This document shows, one piece after another, positions 25,074 to 33,857 of a stretch of 64,000 bases of DNA. Position 1 is the first letter of the stretch; the number at the start of each line of letters is the position of its first letter. The notes below the pieces were generated by a model, which was not told the DNA's origin, did not search any database, and saw only the letters and a list, made by a program, of their open reading frames with translations. Both the position numbers and the translations under genes were made by a program. The stretch spans positions 1-64,000 of the forward strand of contig CAZCGU010000012.1 in assembly GCA_964498525.1 (NCBI GenBank), given 5' to 3'. The stretch is from DTU098 sp964498525. Lineage in GTDB: Bacteria > Bacillota > Desulfotomaculia > Desulfotomaculales > Pelotomaculaceae.

Positions 25074-26235
25074 CGGTGAGGGCAGCATTCAAAAGTATTA
25101 CAAAAATGGGATCTTCATGGGATGGCGGGGGAGAATATCCACGGGTTACAACGAAAACGGGAGACTTATTCGAAAACCCTTCTATGGCAAAACAAAACAA
25201 GTGGTTTTAGAGAAAATGACGGAATACAAGTACAAAATCACCACAGGAACCTTGTCACCCGACAGCGGAATGACGCTTGAAAAATGGTTTCATACCTGGT
25301 TGTTTGTGTTTCGTATCAACGATCTGAAAAGTGGTTCTTTCACGCGATATTACGGCATTTTCAAACACTACGTGGCATGCACTGACATTGGCAGGATGAA
25401 ACTAACCGACCTGCGGCCAGTTCACGTGCAGCAACACCTAACGAACCTTCTCAAAACCGGCAAAACCATCCACACAATACACACAATAAACCGTTTCTTG
25501 AGCACCTGTTTGAAAGAGGCCCAGATTCAGGGGTATATCGTTTCAAATCCTTGCAAATCCGTCCGGCTACCAAAAATTAAAGCAGGTGAGAGGCAGATTG
25601 TTGCCTTTGCGCCCGAAGAACAAAAAACCTTGATCGAGGCTTTAAAAGGACACGAATACGAAACGGCAATTCTTTGCGCCTTGGGGACTGGACTTCGCCT
25701 GGGCGAATTACTTGCTTTGAAATGGCAAAATATTGACTTCGACGAAAAGACGCTGCACGTCACCGGTTCTATTCGATGGATTACCGACATTTCCGACAAC
25801 GGCGCCCGGCAAATGAAGCTGGTTGAAACAACACCGAAAACGGACAGTTCCATCCGGACAGTGCCAATCCCGGAAATCATTTTGAACAGGCTGAAACGGC
25901 ATCGAAAAAAGCAGGCGGAGGCGAGGCTTCAAAAAGGGCCGGCTTATTCGGATGCCGGATACATTTTCTGCAATGATTTTGGCTTGCCGATGGACACAAA
26001 AAAAATACCACGCGCCTTTAAGGCCGTGTTAAAAGAATCGGGTATCCGCGACATGAAGTTTCACGCCTGCCGCCACACGTACGCCACCCGGCTTTTTGAG
26101 GCGGGGGTTTCTCCAAAAACAGTTCAAGTTCTGATGGGCCATAAGAAAATTGAAACCACCCTGGATATTTACACGCACGTAATGCCCGAACAAACATCCT
26201 TAGCAGCTGAGAAAATCAACTCGCTATTCGGCTAA
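25057..26235 (+). CDS. Tyrosine site-specific recombinase (integrase)
   Basis: 392 residues from a GTG in the end of the upstream gene. N-terminal arm-binding domain (GEGSIQKYYKNGIFMGWRGR), SAM-like core-binding domain (about 70-160), and a catalytic domain with GTGLRLGELLALKW (first Arg), MKFHACRHTYATRLFEAG (HxxR), LMGHKKIETTLDIYTHV (His and nucleophilic Tyr). It is complete and should catalyse integration into, and excision from, tRNA-Leu. Unusually it lies next to the right boundary, not beside the intact tRNA. Confidence 0.93.
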   Translation: MAKKGNGEGSIQKYYKNGIFMGWRGRISTGYNENGRLIRKPFYGKTKQVVLEKMTEYKYKITTGTLSPDSGMTLEKWFHTWLFVFRINDLKSGSFTRYYGIFKHYVACTDIGRMKLTDLRPVHVQQHLTNLLKTGKTIHTIHTINRFLSTCLKEAQIQGYIVSNPCKSVRLPKIKAGERQIVAFAPEEQKTLIEALKGHEYETAILCALGTGLRLGELLALKWQNIDFDEKTLHVTGSIRWITDISDNGARQMKLVETTPKTDSSIRTVPIPEIILNRLKRHRKKQAEARLQKGPAYSDAGYIFCNDFGLPMDTKKIPRAFKAVLKESGIRDMKFHACRHTYATRLFEAGVSPKTVQVLMGHKKIETTLDIYTHVMPEQTSLAAEKINSLFG

Positions 26236-26376
26236 ATAGCCAGCTCGCCGGGAGCCACGTTAGATCCGTCTACGGCGGGTTTGACTTGCACCGGAACCGC
26301 TACGCGGATCATAGCCGCGATCTACGACGGCATTGAGGGATAAGCCACCCCCTATCACCTGCACCTTGCCGCCCGG

Positions 26377-26410
26377 CAGTCCTGGAGCTTCTCACGCGGC
26401 CACAAGGGCA
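26377..26410 (+). repeat. 34-bp terminal-region repeat, right copy
   Basis: Same as 21263-21296 with one mismatch. Confidence 0.75.
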
Positions 26411-26449
26411 AACGACTTTCGGGCGCACATCGGGCCGAAAGTCCCGAGG

Positions 26450-26471
26450 GTAACCCAACCGTAACCCAACC
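26450..26471 (+). repeat. Tandem GTAACCCAACC, right arm-type site
   Basis: Two adjacent 11-mers as at 21169-21190, about 115 bp inside attR. Confidence 0.65.
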
Positions 26472-26489
26472 GGCGGGCAAAGTTCAGTT

Positions 26490-26780
26490 TTAAGCGGAAA
26501 CTATTGGCCACACGCCGGCCTTAAAATGCTTGTTATCAAAGGTTTTGGAGGTAAACCGTAAAGTTTCGGAAACACGCCCAGTCAAATCCCACCTTCGGCA
26601 CCAGAAACAATCGCTCTTAAAACCGTGATACAAGCGGATTTGGGGGCTTTTTTCTTTTCTGGCGGCGGCTTCCTGTTTGCCGTCCGTCACACCCTTACCT
26701 CGGCTAGTTGAGAAAAACCATAATATAAGAGCTATAACAAATACACTGATGATAGATAAAAAGCCCTTATGTTTTTTCAC
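26490..26780 (-). CDS. Small membrane-anchored protein, 3' end altered by attR
   Basis: Starts at GTG 26780 behind TGGAG. MKKHKGFLSIISVFVIALILW is a signal anchor, followed by a charged stretch (GKGVTDGKQEAAARKEKSPQ). The frame then runs through the attR core and into the element, so its C-terminus is probably not the original one. Function unknown; modest confidence that it is expressed. Confidence 0.35.
   Translation of the reverse strand: MKKHKGFLSIISVFVIALILWFFSTSRGKGVTDGKQEAAARKEKSPQIRLYHGFKSDCFWCRRWDLTGRVSETLRFTSKTFDNKHFKAGVWPIVSA
26587..26603 (+). repeat. Right attachment site core (attR)
   Basis: 17-bp duplicate of the tRNA-Leu 3' end. Confidence 0.85.
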
Positions 26781-26919
26781 TGTAGATCTCCACTTCTATA
26801 ATTTCGTTCGCTAAGAAACCTGGCTTTTAATAGCCTTTCCCTTCTTGATGTCGGATAATAGCCTGCTGTCTCATGCCCTCAGTCAGAAGGCTCCGGTGAT
26901 ATTTATTGATTCACATCAA

Positions 26920-27103
26920 GCTGCACGATAAATTAGCCGAATTGTTCCCGGGAACAAGACATAAAGCCGAACTCAAGATCCACACCTCTATTCGCAACCT
27001 GGCAATCAGTATTTTGCGCCTGCATGGATTTAAAAATATTGCCGCCAGTTTACGTAAACTGGGGTGGAACAGCGAACTTGCTCTGTCATTGATTGGTGTT
27101 TAG
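26920..27103 (+). pseudogene. Transposase C-terminal remnant
   Basis: The residues HTSIRNLAISILRLHGFKNI and AASLRKLGWN look like the last 40 residues of an ISAs1/IS4-type DDE transposase (NLRRxxLNLLR ... NIAxALRxxxxN). The catalytic core is absent. Ends at 27103. Confidence 0.55.
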
Positions 27104-27166
27104 CGTGACTTTGCCGGGGACCTGCTAATTTCCAATCTAACAGCCATTACACTATATATGGAAAAT

Positions 27167-27484
27167 CTACCTTATAAGCCACCCATAATCTTGCCTACAA
27201 TCCACAATATAGTCAACGTACACCGTCTTATCCTTAACTTGGTATAAAATGAGATGCCATTTCTCAACGAACATCTTGTGGTATTTGTTTGGCGGAATAA
27301 ACTCGGCCTCCAGAAACGGAAAACGTTCCGGCATTTGGTGAAAGGAACGAATGGCTTCCATCAGGTCGTTTTTTATTTTGCGGGCAGCGGTGGGACTTTT
27401 CTGTGCCAGAAAACGGACATGGCCCGCCAGCATCTGGCGGGCGCGATCGGAAACAATCACCTTATATTGAGGTTTCTTTTCCAT
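27167..27484 (-). CDS. RelE/ParE-family toxin
   Basis: About 105 residues from ATG 27484 (MEKKPQYKVIVSDRARQMLA). The fold is recognisable from HVRFLAQKSPTAARKIKNDL, IRSFHQMPERFPFLE, YHKMFVEKWHLILYQVKDKT and a C-terminal VDYIVDCRQDYGWL. The gene overlaps the upstream antitoxin by 23 bp. The family inhibits translation (RelE) or gyrase (ParE); which applies is not visible. Confidence 0.8.
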   Translation of the reverse strand: MEKKPQYKVIVSDRARQMLAGHVRFLAQKSPTAARKIKNDLMEAIRSFHQMPERFPFLEAEFIPPNKYHKMFVEKWHLILYQVKDKTVYVDYIVDCRQDYGWLIR

Positions 27485-27752
27485 GCTCCACCTCGTCAAT
27501 AATGCTGTCCAGATAGCTATCCAGTTCATCCGGCGTTGTTCCGGCGCGCCCGGCCAGACGGTCTTCCTCGACGGCCAGCAGTTCTTCCCGCAGCTTCAGC
27601 ATTTTTTCACGGCGGCTAAAAGCCTTTATATCCATCACCACGAGATCGCCCTCGCCGTTTTTGGTAAGATACACCGGCTCACCTGTAGACCTGCACAAAT
27701 CCGCTATCTCATTATAGTTCTGCCGGATGCTTGCGGACGGCTTGATCTGCAA
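27462..27752 (-). CDS. Phd/YefM-family antitoxin
   Basis: About 96 residues from TTG 27752 (AAGGAG 8 nt upstream). MQIKPSASIRQNYNEIADLC, STGEPVYLTKNGEGDLVVMD is the Phd/YefM DNA-binding fold. The acidic C-terminus (EEDRLAGRAGTTPDELDSYL) would wrap the toxin. Confidence 0.85.
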   Translation of the reverse strand: MQIKPSASIRQNYNEIADLCRSTGEPVYLTKNGEGDLVVMDIKAFSRREKMLKLREELLAVEEDRLAGRAGTTPDELDSYLDSIIDEVEHGKETSI

Positions 27753-27823
27753 GGTATCAACTCCTTGTAGTAAAATTCTAATCATATTATAGCTCCCTCA
27801 TGCTATGGAATCAACTGCTTTGG

Positions 27824-28776
27824 TTAGAACCTTTCGATTTCCTGCGGCCGTCTTATCCCTAACGCTATTTTCAAATAGTCGTTATAATCCTTCCCACGCG
27901 TGGGCGGCTCGTCGGTAATGGTGCAGGTGGAGGGAAGGAGTGCCTTGATGGTCTCCGCCGCCAGCCTTCCCGGTGCGTCGTTGTCCAGATGCAGGGTAAT
28001 TTCGGTTATGTGCGGGTAATCCTTAAGATATTGCGTCAAAGCAGCGGGTAGGGTGCTTTCCCTGATGTTCTTTTTCGGCTTGTAAATACCCGCCAGGGAG
28101 AGGGAGTTTTCACGCCGCCAATCTCTGCCGGCCAGCAGCTCCAAGGTGCCGTAGGACAAAAGGTCAATGGCACTTTCAAATAGGTGCAGCTTTGTGGCTT
28201 TATCCCTTGCCGGAACGGAGAAGGAGAACCGCTTGTCGCTGCCACTTGCGTCCCCCATAAACCGGCTGCCACATGTGCCCCGGAGCGCACCGTAGCGGGG
28301 AACCCCCTGGGGGTCGAAGCCGACAAAGACCGCGTTGCGGCGGTAGCGGCTTTCATACAGCCATCCGGTTTGCAGGCAGTAATCAATCAAGATATCGTGT
28401 ATGCCGCGCCCTTTGAGATAGGCAGTCACGCGGTCGTTGTTTTGGTTTCTTTCCGGTAACAGCAACCTTTTCGGCCCGGCGGTTTCCCGCGCCTTTGATG
28501 GGGCAGGCGGCATAACAACCGCCTGCCCGTCTATCCGCATGACCGCCTCGGGGAGCGTCATGCCCCGGACCTTGATGGATAATCCAGGGCGGAGCGACCG
28601 CCGATGCCATGGGACCACCAGCACCACTTCCCGTTGGAGATTTTCAGGCTGTCATGGCTGCGGGTAGTATAGACGTTGCCGGAAAAATGGACCAGCTCCT
28701 GCGGCTCGTAATGCTGCAAATAAGTCTGCAGATCCATCTGTTTGGCGCGCTTAATCTGGCCCGGGGCCACATAGGG
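27824..28776 (-). pseudogene. DUF3991/TOPRIM primase-like protein of an ICE, frameshifted
   Basis: First part MPYVAPGQIKRAKQMDLQTY, LHYEPQ-type continuation and KWCWWSHGIGGRSALDY in one frame. After a frameshift near 28580, IKVRGMTLPEAVMRI continues in another frame to 27824 with the TOPRIM features LHLFESAIDLLSY, ITLHLDNDAPGRLAAETIKA and RGKDYNDYL. This is the conserved TOPRIM protein of Tn1549/CTn-type conjugative elements. No other transfer genes remain nearby apart from the fragment upstream. Confidence 0.8.
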
Positions 28777-28789
28777 CATAGCGTTCACC

Positions 28790-29092
28790 TCACCGTTCAT
28801 AGCCCACGGCCTTTTTTTCGGGAATATCCAGGTCCTCGTCCAGTTGGTCGTCCATGCTCCCGTTTTCCGCCTTGTCCATATTCAGCAGGATGTTCAGTTC
28901 TTGCAGCCGCGCGGATTTGCTTTGCAGCTCCTGCTTCTTTTCAAAGGAGATGCCAATTATTTTCTTGGCCGTTTCCATCTGCTGGCGGAGGGTTTTGAGC
29001 TGTTCCCGGCAATACTCCAGTTTTTTCGGTATTTCGGCTAAAGCGTTGTTGAGCCTGGTGATGTTGCCGTGCACGTCCGCGCCCAAGGCCAC
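28790..29092 (-). pseudogene. C-terminal fragment of an ICE SNF2/methylase protein
   Basis: MALGADVHGNITRLNNALAE followed by KLEYCREQLKTLRQQMETAK and SARLQELNILLNMDK. This coiled C-terminus is what the very large SNF2-helicase/methyltransferase of Tn1549-like elements ends with, and it normally precedes the TOPRIM gene, as here. The start at 29092 is simply the breakpoint; sequence changes to an unrelated plus-strand fragment at 29095. Confidence 0.65.
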
Positions 29093-29094
29093 GT

Positions 29095-29270
29095 TTCAAA
29101 AAACACGGGACAAAAAAGACAGGCTTGTGGATACGCCGGCTTTTACAAACAAGGATGAAATTGCGCTGGATTATAAGCTGATTCAGGATATGTTTGGCGC
29201 TGATTGCTACAATATTTATTTGCGGCAGGAGGTGTTCAACAGGTTTCTGAAGAATATCACTTTAGCATAA
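29095..29270 (+). pseudogene. Unrecognised C-terminal protein fragment
   Basis: A coding-like frame (RDKKDRLVDTPAFTNKDEIA, DYKLIQDMFGADCYNIYLRQ, EVFNRFLKNITLA) starts exactly at the ICE breakpoint and ends in TAA at 29270. I do not recognise the family. It is probably the end of a gene cut by the ICE-derived segment. Confidence 0.4.
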
Positions 29271-29282
29271 CACGATTCATTT

Positions 29283-29525
29283 ATGATCCAAACACTAAAG
29301 AATTTAGCAGCGGCTTCAGGAAAAGATCTGGATTCTTTTTATCAGACAACAATACTAAAGATAATTCTATTGATAACCAAAAAAACCCGCTTGCTTTTTG
29401 GCCGCATAGGCAAACTCTCGCCGGAATCGCAAAAGAAACTTGAGCGTGAATTGGAGTGGCTGGAAGACCTTGAAAGAAAGATGCAGGGAAAAAGAGGAAA
29501 TAGAAGGAGCACTAAATGTGGATAA
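29283..29525 (+). CDS. Hypothetical small protein, first of a three-gene operon
   Basis: Up to 80 residues. The C-terminal half is charged and helical (SPESQKKLERELEWLEDLER). No strong ribosome site before ATG 29283, so the true start may be internal. The stop (TAA 29523-29525) overlaps the GTG start of the next gene. No known domain. Confidence 0.4.
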   Translation: MIQTLKNLAAASGKDLDSFYQTTILKIILLITKKTRLLFGRIGKLSPESQKKLERELEWLEDLERKMQGKRGNRRSTKCG

Positions 29526-29784
29526 CGAAAAGTTTCAAGAATTGGTATTAAAGAAATTAGATTATATCGAAAAATCCATTAATCAACTGATTAATATAGA
29601 AAAAAATTATAAAAATAAATTTTATCAGGCCAAAACATCATGGAAACCCTACTTCGACCTTGAAGCGATGGATGAATATTGCAAGGAAAAAGGAGTACAC
29701 CCTGCAGATTTATCCGGCGAAGAAATGAAACAGTTCAAGCTCAGGGAACGGCAACCTGAAGAAAGGAGTAATTCCAGTGAATAA
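29518..29784 (+). CDS. Hypothetical coiled-coil protein
   Basis: 88 residues from GTG 29518 (AGAAGGAG 8 nt upstream). Coiled N-terminus (DNEKFQELVLKKLDYIEKSI), central TSWKPYFDLEAMDEYCKEKG, polar end. It overlaps the genes on both sides by a few bases, so the three are coupled. Function unknown. Confidence 0.55.
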   Translation: MDNEKFQELVLKKLDYIEKSINQLINIEKNYKNKFYQAKTSWKPYFDLEAMDEYCKEKGVHPADLSGEEMKQFKLRERQPEERSNSSE

Positions 29785-30184
29785 CGACGATAAGATCTTA
29801 AAAGCAATTCAATCTCTTACTGTGGATATCACAAGCATGAAATCGGATATCACCAGCATGAAATTGGATATCACCAGCATGAAATCGGATATCACCAACA
29901 TGAAATCGGATATCACCAACATCCAACAAACCCAAAATTTAATGCAAACCCAACTTCATGAACACAGCGCCATCCTGGGTTCGCTGCAGCACGCCTCCGA
30001 AGTTCACAAGGCTGATACGGATAACCTCGTCCACCAGATTTCCAGAGTATCCGGTGACTTAAAAGCCTTCAGAACTGAATCTAATGGATGCTATGGCCAG
30101 CTTGGCGAACGATTGGCCGGCGTCGAAACAGATACAAGCTATCTTGTAGACAAGGTTGCGCGGCTGGAAAAGCTGGCAAAATAG
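29777..30184 (+). CDS. Coiled-coil protein with expanded heptad repeat
   Basis: 135 residues from GTG 29777. Near the N-terminus the heptad DITSMKS is repeated four to five times, encoded by a 21-bp tandem repeat. The rest also keeps a heptad rhythm (LQHASEVHKADTDNLVHQIS, LGERLAGVETDTSYLVDKVA). Soluble, probably an elongated oligomer. Similar short proteins with repeated (D-I-x-x-M-K) heptads are common in clostridia and are uncharacterised. Confidence 0.65.
   Translation: MNNDDKILKAIQSLTVDITSMKSDITSMKLDITSMKSDITNMKSDITNIQQTQNLMQTQLHEHSAILGSLQHASEVHKADTDNLVHQISRVSGDLKAFRTESNGCYGQLGERLAGVETDTSYLVDKVARLEKLAK
29825..29929 (+). repeat. 21-bp tandem repeat, five units
   Basis: GATATCACCAGCATGAAATCG and variants at 29825, 29846, 29867, 29888 and 29909 (last unit degenerate). 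Each unit codes for one heptad, so changes in copy number keep the frame. Confidence 0.85.
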
Positions 30185-30249
30185 AATTTCACCATACAAA
30201 CAAGAAGAGGTGGTGTCTTTATTGATACCAAACAACTACCCATAGAAGA

Positions 30250-30501
30250 TGGGGTAAAAAGCATCCTGTAATTGTCCGGTCCTGGGAAAACAACTGGCTG
30301 GAACTGACGGCCTATTTTAAGTACCCCTACGAAATTCGCAGGATGATCTATACAACCAATATCATTGAGGGTTACCACAGGCAGCTAAGAAAAGTTGCCA
30401 AGACCAAGACAGCTTACCCGACAGATGAGGCCTTAGTAAAAATAATATACCTGGCTACTATCGAGGCGTCTAAAAAATGGACCATGTCCATCTTCGGTTA
30501 A
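30250..30501 (+). pseudogene. IS256-family transposase C-terminal remnant
   Basis: 84 codons without a start: WGKKHPVIVRSWENNWLELT, AYFKYPYEIRRMIYTTNIIE, GYHRQLRKVAKTKTAYPTDE, ending KKWTMSIFG at TAA 30501. This is the conserved C-terminus of IS256/mutator-type transposases (YTTNxIEGxNRxLRK). The DDE core is missing. Confidence 0.88.
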
Positions 30502-30624
30502 GCATGGCTTTCGGTTGTTCACACAATCCTCGCGCCTTCTTAGCGCACAGTCATCAGCGTGACGGCGCGGTATACTAAAAGCCAATTCTGACAACCCAAC
30601 AGACGGCGTTCTTTTTGTTGGTTT

Positions 30625-32460
30625 TCATGATTTTGTTTCGATGGTTATGACTCTATTGCCGCCATCCCACTGGACGTCAGCGCCGAAATATTCGCTCACA
30701 AACCTTAGCGGTACCAGGGTACGGCCGTCGATGATTCTGGCCGGGACATCAAGGACAACGTCTTTACCGTTCACCTGGGCCACCGGGTCGCCGATTTTGA
30801 GCTCTATGTTTGTTGCCGGCATGTCGAGGGTTATTACCTGAGATTGGCCTTCCCAGCCAACTTCAGCACCCAGGGCTTCGCCAATAGCCCTCAGCGGCGC
30901 CAGGGTGCGGCCGTCTTCAATAACCGGCGGCACGTTAAAAAACAGCTGGATTTCGTTCAGGTACACTTTAATAACCTGTGAACCGGTTTCTTCCCGACCG
31001 GTCTGGGCGGGCCCCAGTTTGGCCATGTATATCAAGTACTTACTGCCGCTTACACCGTCCCATCCGCTTTTTATACCGCCGAAGGCTGCCAGGTATCCTC
31101 CGTCACGTGTCGGCAATAAAGCCGCCAGGGACCCGGCAAGCGTTTTTTTCCACAATGTGCCGCCCTCGGAATTCGTTTTTATAACGTACGCGGCGGAACC
31201 ATCGTAATCTCTTTCTCCGCCGGCAATGATGTAACCGTCGCCTGACAGCTTAACATCTGAACCCCACACATTTTCCTTGTCTTGAAAAACTGACTCCCAG
31301 ACTTTATTGCCGGAAGCGTCGGTTTTAATCAACAAGACAGAACTGCCCACCCCAAAGGGGCTGCTGTTCCCCAGGACAATAAAGCCGCCATCTTTGGTCT
31401 CCCGTACTCCAACCCCGTAATCATGAAAGTCCCCGTCCCGGCCGAAGGTTCTGTCCCAGACATTATTGCCGGAAGCATCAACTTTGGCCAGGTAGATATT
31501 TTCCCAACCGGGGAAGGAACCGGTAGTGCCAATCATGACCAGCCCCCCGTCGGAGGTCAGACGGGCGTCACCAATGGTATCCGGGCCTTTCCCGCCCATA
31601 GTCTTTTCCCAGACTTTGCCGCCTTCAGCACCGGTCTTAACCAGGTAGATGTCATCGAGATTACCGCTGCTTGCAGAAAATGTACGGCCGACGATGAAAA
31701 ACCCGCCGTCATCGCCTGCACATATAAACCTTCCGGCGTCGTCATCTTCTCCTCCGTAGGTACGCTCCCAAACCACCTCCCCGGACGCGTCCAGCCTGAC
31801 CAGATATACGTCGTAATCGCCTTTTTCTCGGAAAGAATTTGAGCTGCCCGCCACAAGGCATCCCCCGTCGCCCGTTAGCTCCACGGACGTTATGTAGTCG
31901 TCTTTTCCCCCGCCAAATGTCTTTTCCCACACTTTATTTCCTGCGGAGCCTATTTTAATTACAACTATATCACGTAATAATTGGTCGATTGAACTGCCTG
32001 GAAGTTTGGCGGACAGCCCTATTATCAGCCCTCCGTCGGCTGTTTGCACAGCGTCCACGACACCGCCGCAATCCTCCGCAAGCACCTTTTCCCAGACCTT
32101 TTGCCCGTTCGCGTCAACCTTGACCACACAGACGACGACGGGGACATATGTATCGAGCCGCCAGTCCACGTCAAGACTTTTTTCCACCGCCACCACATAC
32201 CCGCCGTCATCCAACTGCGCCGCTGCCACCACGTTGTTGCGGTAACCAGGCCAGCCGAAACTGGTTTCCCATTCCAGCTGGGGCTCTTCCTCCGCCTGTA
32301 CCGGGATAATCTCCACCGTGAAAAACGACAAGGCAAAGACCAATACCAGCAGCGCCTTCAGAACACAACCGGGAACCGTATACCCGCGCCCGTCCGGGAA
32401 AGCCCTTGTTCCCGTCTTACCGCCATGACCGGAATCAGACACAGCATTTCCCCTTTTCAT
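30625..32460 (-). CDS. Secreted beta-propeller protein with stalk (copper amine oxidase N-like) domains
   Basis: Up to 611 residues; start at ATG 32460 or a GTG a few codons later. The signal segment ALLVLVFALSFFTVEIIPVQ ends at VQAEEE. About eight repeats of the type DGGYVVAV...VKVDANGQKVWEKV form a propeller-like body. The C-terminus holds two stalk units (PPVIEDGRTLAPLRAIGEAL; PARIIDGRTLVPLRFVSEYF), known as surface-attachment modules in Peptococcaceae. Exported and cell-wall associated; ligand unknown. Confidence 0.85.
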   Translation of the reverse strand: MKRGNAVSDSGHGGKTGTRAFPDGRGYTVPGCVLKALLVLVFALSFFTVEIIPVQAEEEPQLEWETSFGWPGYRNNVVAAAQLDDGGYVVAVEKSLDVDWRLDTYVPVVVCVVKVDANGQKVWEKVLAEDCGGVVDAVQTADGGLIIGLSAKLPGSSIDQLLRDIVVIKIGSAGNKVWEKTFGGGKDDYITSVELTGDGGCLVAGSSNSFREKGDYDVYLVRLDASGEVVWERTYGGEDDDAGRFICAGDDGGFFIVGRTFSASSGNLDDIYLVKTGAEGGKVWEKTMGGKGPDTIGDARLTSDGGLVMIGTTGSFPGWENIYLAKVDASGNNVWDRTFGRDGDFHDYGVGVRETKDGGFIVLGNSSPFGVGSSVLLIKTDASGNKVWESVFQDKENVWGSDVKLSGDGYIIAGGERDYDGSAAYVIKTNSEGGTLWKKTLAGSLAALLPTRDGGYLAAFGGIKSGWDGVSGSKYLIYMAKLGPAQTGREETGSQVIKVYLNEIQLFFNVPPVIEDGRTLAPLRAIGEALGAEVGWEGQSQVITLDMPATNIELKIGDPVAQVNGKDVVLDVPARIIDGRTLVPLRFVSEYFGADVQWDGGNRVITIETKS

Positions 32461-32537
32461 ATGGTTCTATCCATCCCTTCCGTTTCAAGTAGCGGTTAAC
32501 TTTATCTTTAATGGACCGTTCCATCTCCTGACCTCGC

Positions 32538-33221
32538 TCAGTTTTGACCCTGACCGGTACCTCCTCCTGTTTCCCTTAAAATACATTCTTTTTTCAGGAC
32601 ATAATATATCGACCTGAATATTGCCGGGTTCTTTTTAAACTCGATTATTTCATGGACTTCTCTTGCGAATAATTCTTGATTTTCTCTAATAATTAATCCC
32701 TCCAGACAGCCGTAATAACCATCCCACCATACGTTCTCACCCAACACGAATGAGTTAAGCAATTCCAAATTATATTTTTTAAATATAGCTCTTTTTTCCC
32801 CGTCGCTTTTGTATTCATCATGAATTATCAAATATCCGATGTCTTTTAAGTGCTTTATCAGCACCGGCAGCCCCGTTTCAAAACCAATCACATTCAGCAG
32901 GCCTTCGGCAAGGACAATATCGAACTTCTCATCAAATAAGTATTCATCAAAGGCGGAAGCACGGATTACTTTAATTCTTTCAGCACAGTTTAATACCCTA
33001 ACCTTTTTTTCCAGCCACAATAGGCATGAATTATCCGAATCAACGGCATAAACACTGCCATTGCTGATTTCCATCAAAGCCAGCGTCGGGACTCCGGTTC
33101 CACATCCCAGGTCCAGTATCAACGGCTTATCGATTTGGGGAATCGAAGAGAATGCCTTGATGGTGTATTTGTTTAAGTTGCTGCGGCATCTGTCTCTTAT
33201 TTCATCAGGGTTCGGGCTCAT
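32538..33221 (-). CDS. Class I SAM-dependent methyltransferase
   Basis: 227 residues. Motif I is ILDLGCGTGVPTLALME, motif II region VYAVDSDNSCLLWLEKK, motif IV FDIVLAEGLLNVIG. The fold is Rossmann-type; the substrate is not evident. The last residues (RETGGGTGQGQN) are low complexity. It lies about 40 nt after a flavodoxin-fold oxidoreductase gene and may share its transcript. Confidence 0.85.
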   Translation of the reverse strand: MSPNPDEIRDRCRSNLNKYTIKAFSSIPQIDKPLILDLGCGTGVPTLALMEISNGSVYAVDSDNSCLLWLEKKVRVLNCAERIKVIRASAFDEYLFDEKFDIVLAEGLLNVIGFETGLPVLIKHLKDIGYLIIHDEYKSDGEKRAIFKKYNLELLNSFVLGENVWWDGYYGCLEGLIIRENQELFAREVHEIIEFKKNPAIFRSIYYVLKKECILRETGGGTGQGQN

Positions 33222-33263
33222 GAAGATACTCCTTGCGGTACAATCTTACTCGGCGCCTATTTC

Positions 33264-33857
33264 TTACAGATCACGTCCCAACGCAAAGGCTATCTCCAGA
33301 TTTTCCTTTAAAACCAACCGGTCTTTTAATACTGTTCCTCCCAGAATATGCATCCGGGCCTCTTTTATTCCCAATCCCAAAAGCCTGTCGTTAATCATTA
33401 CTTTTCTCATGCTTTCCGCAATTCCAATCTGCTCAAGATGTTCCGCGGTATGACCCGCCGGACAAATAACCAGGGCCCTTTTATTCTTGAAATTATATTT
33501 GGTTTGGGTTCTGTCCCCATGTTCGTAGGCAAATCCACATGTGTATACCCTGTCAAACCATCCTTTCATCTTGGCCGGACAATCGCTCCACCAAACCGGG
33601 TAAATGAATATCAAAATATCAGCTCTGAGTATCTTTTCCTGCTCAATTCTCACATCTTCAGGAACTTCTTTATCCGGTTCCCTGCCGGATTCCCGCTCGT
33701 ACTCAACCGTTTCCATATCGGCTTTGAATTCCATTGCGTAAAGGTCTGATACTTCGTATGTATGGTCGGAAGCAACCAATCCTTCAATAAATTTACTAAG
33801 AACATTATGTGTGAAAGATTTTTTGCTTGGATGAGCATAGACTATAAAAACATGCAT
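33264..33857 (-). CDS. Flavodoxin-fold NAD(P)H quinone oxidoreductase
   Basis: 197 residues: MHVFIVYAHPSKKSFTHNVL is the FMN-phosphate loop of the NQO/MdaB family, and DILIFIYPVWWSDCPAKMKG and WFDRVYTCGFAYE form the flavin-binding WSxPAxLKGWxDRV motif. Two-electron reduction of quinones or xenobiotics. GATATTT-rich upstream region; no regulator adjacent. Confidence 0.9.
   Translation of the reverse strand: MHVFIVYAHPSKKSFTHNVLSKFIEGLVASDHTYEVSDLYAMEFKADMETVEYERESGREPDKEVPEDVRIEQEKILRADILIFIYPVWWSDCPAKMKGWFDRVYTCGFAYEHGDRTQTKYNFKNKRALVICPAGHTAEHLEQIGIAESMRKVMINDRLLGLGIKEARMHILGGTVLKDRLVLKENLEIAFALGRDL

Noticed and set aside
29825..29929. CRISPR-like repeat
   Set aside because: The 21-bp units are contiguous with no spacers and are in frame with a coding gene. 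No cas genes or CRISPR array seen in the window.
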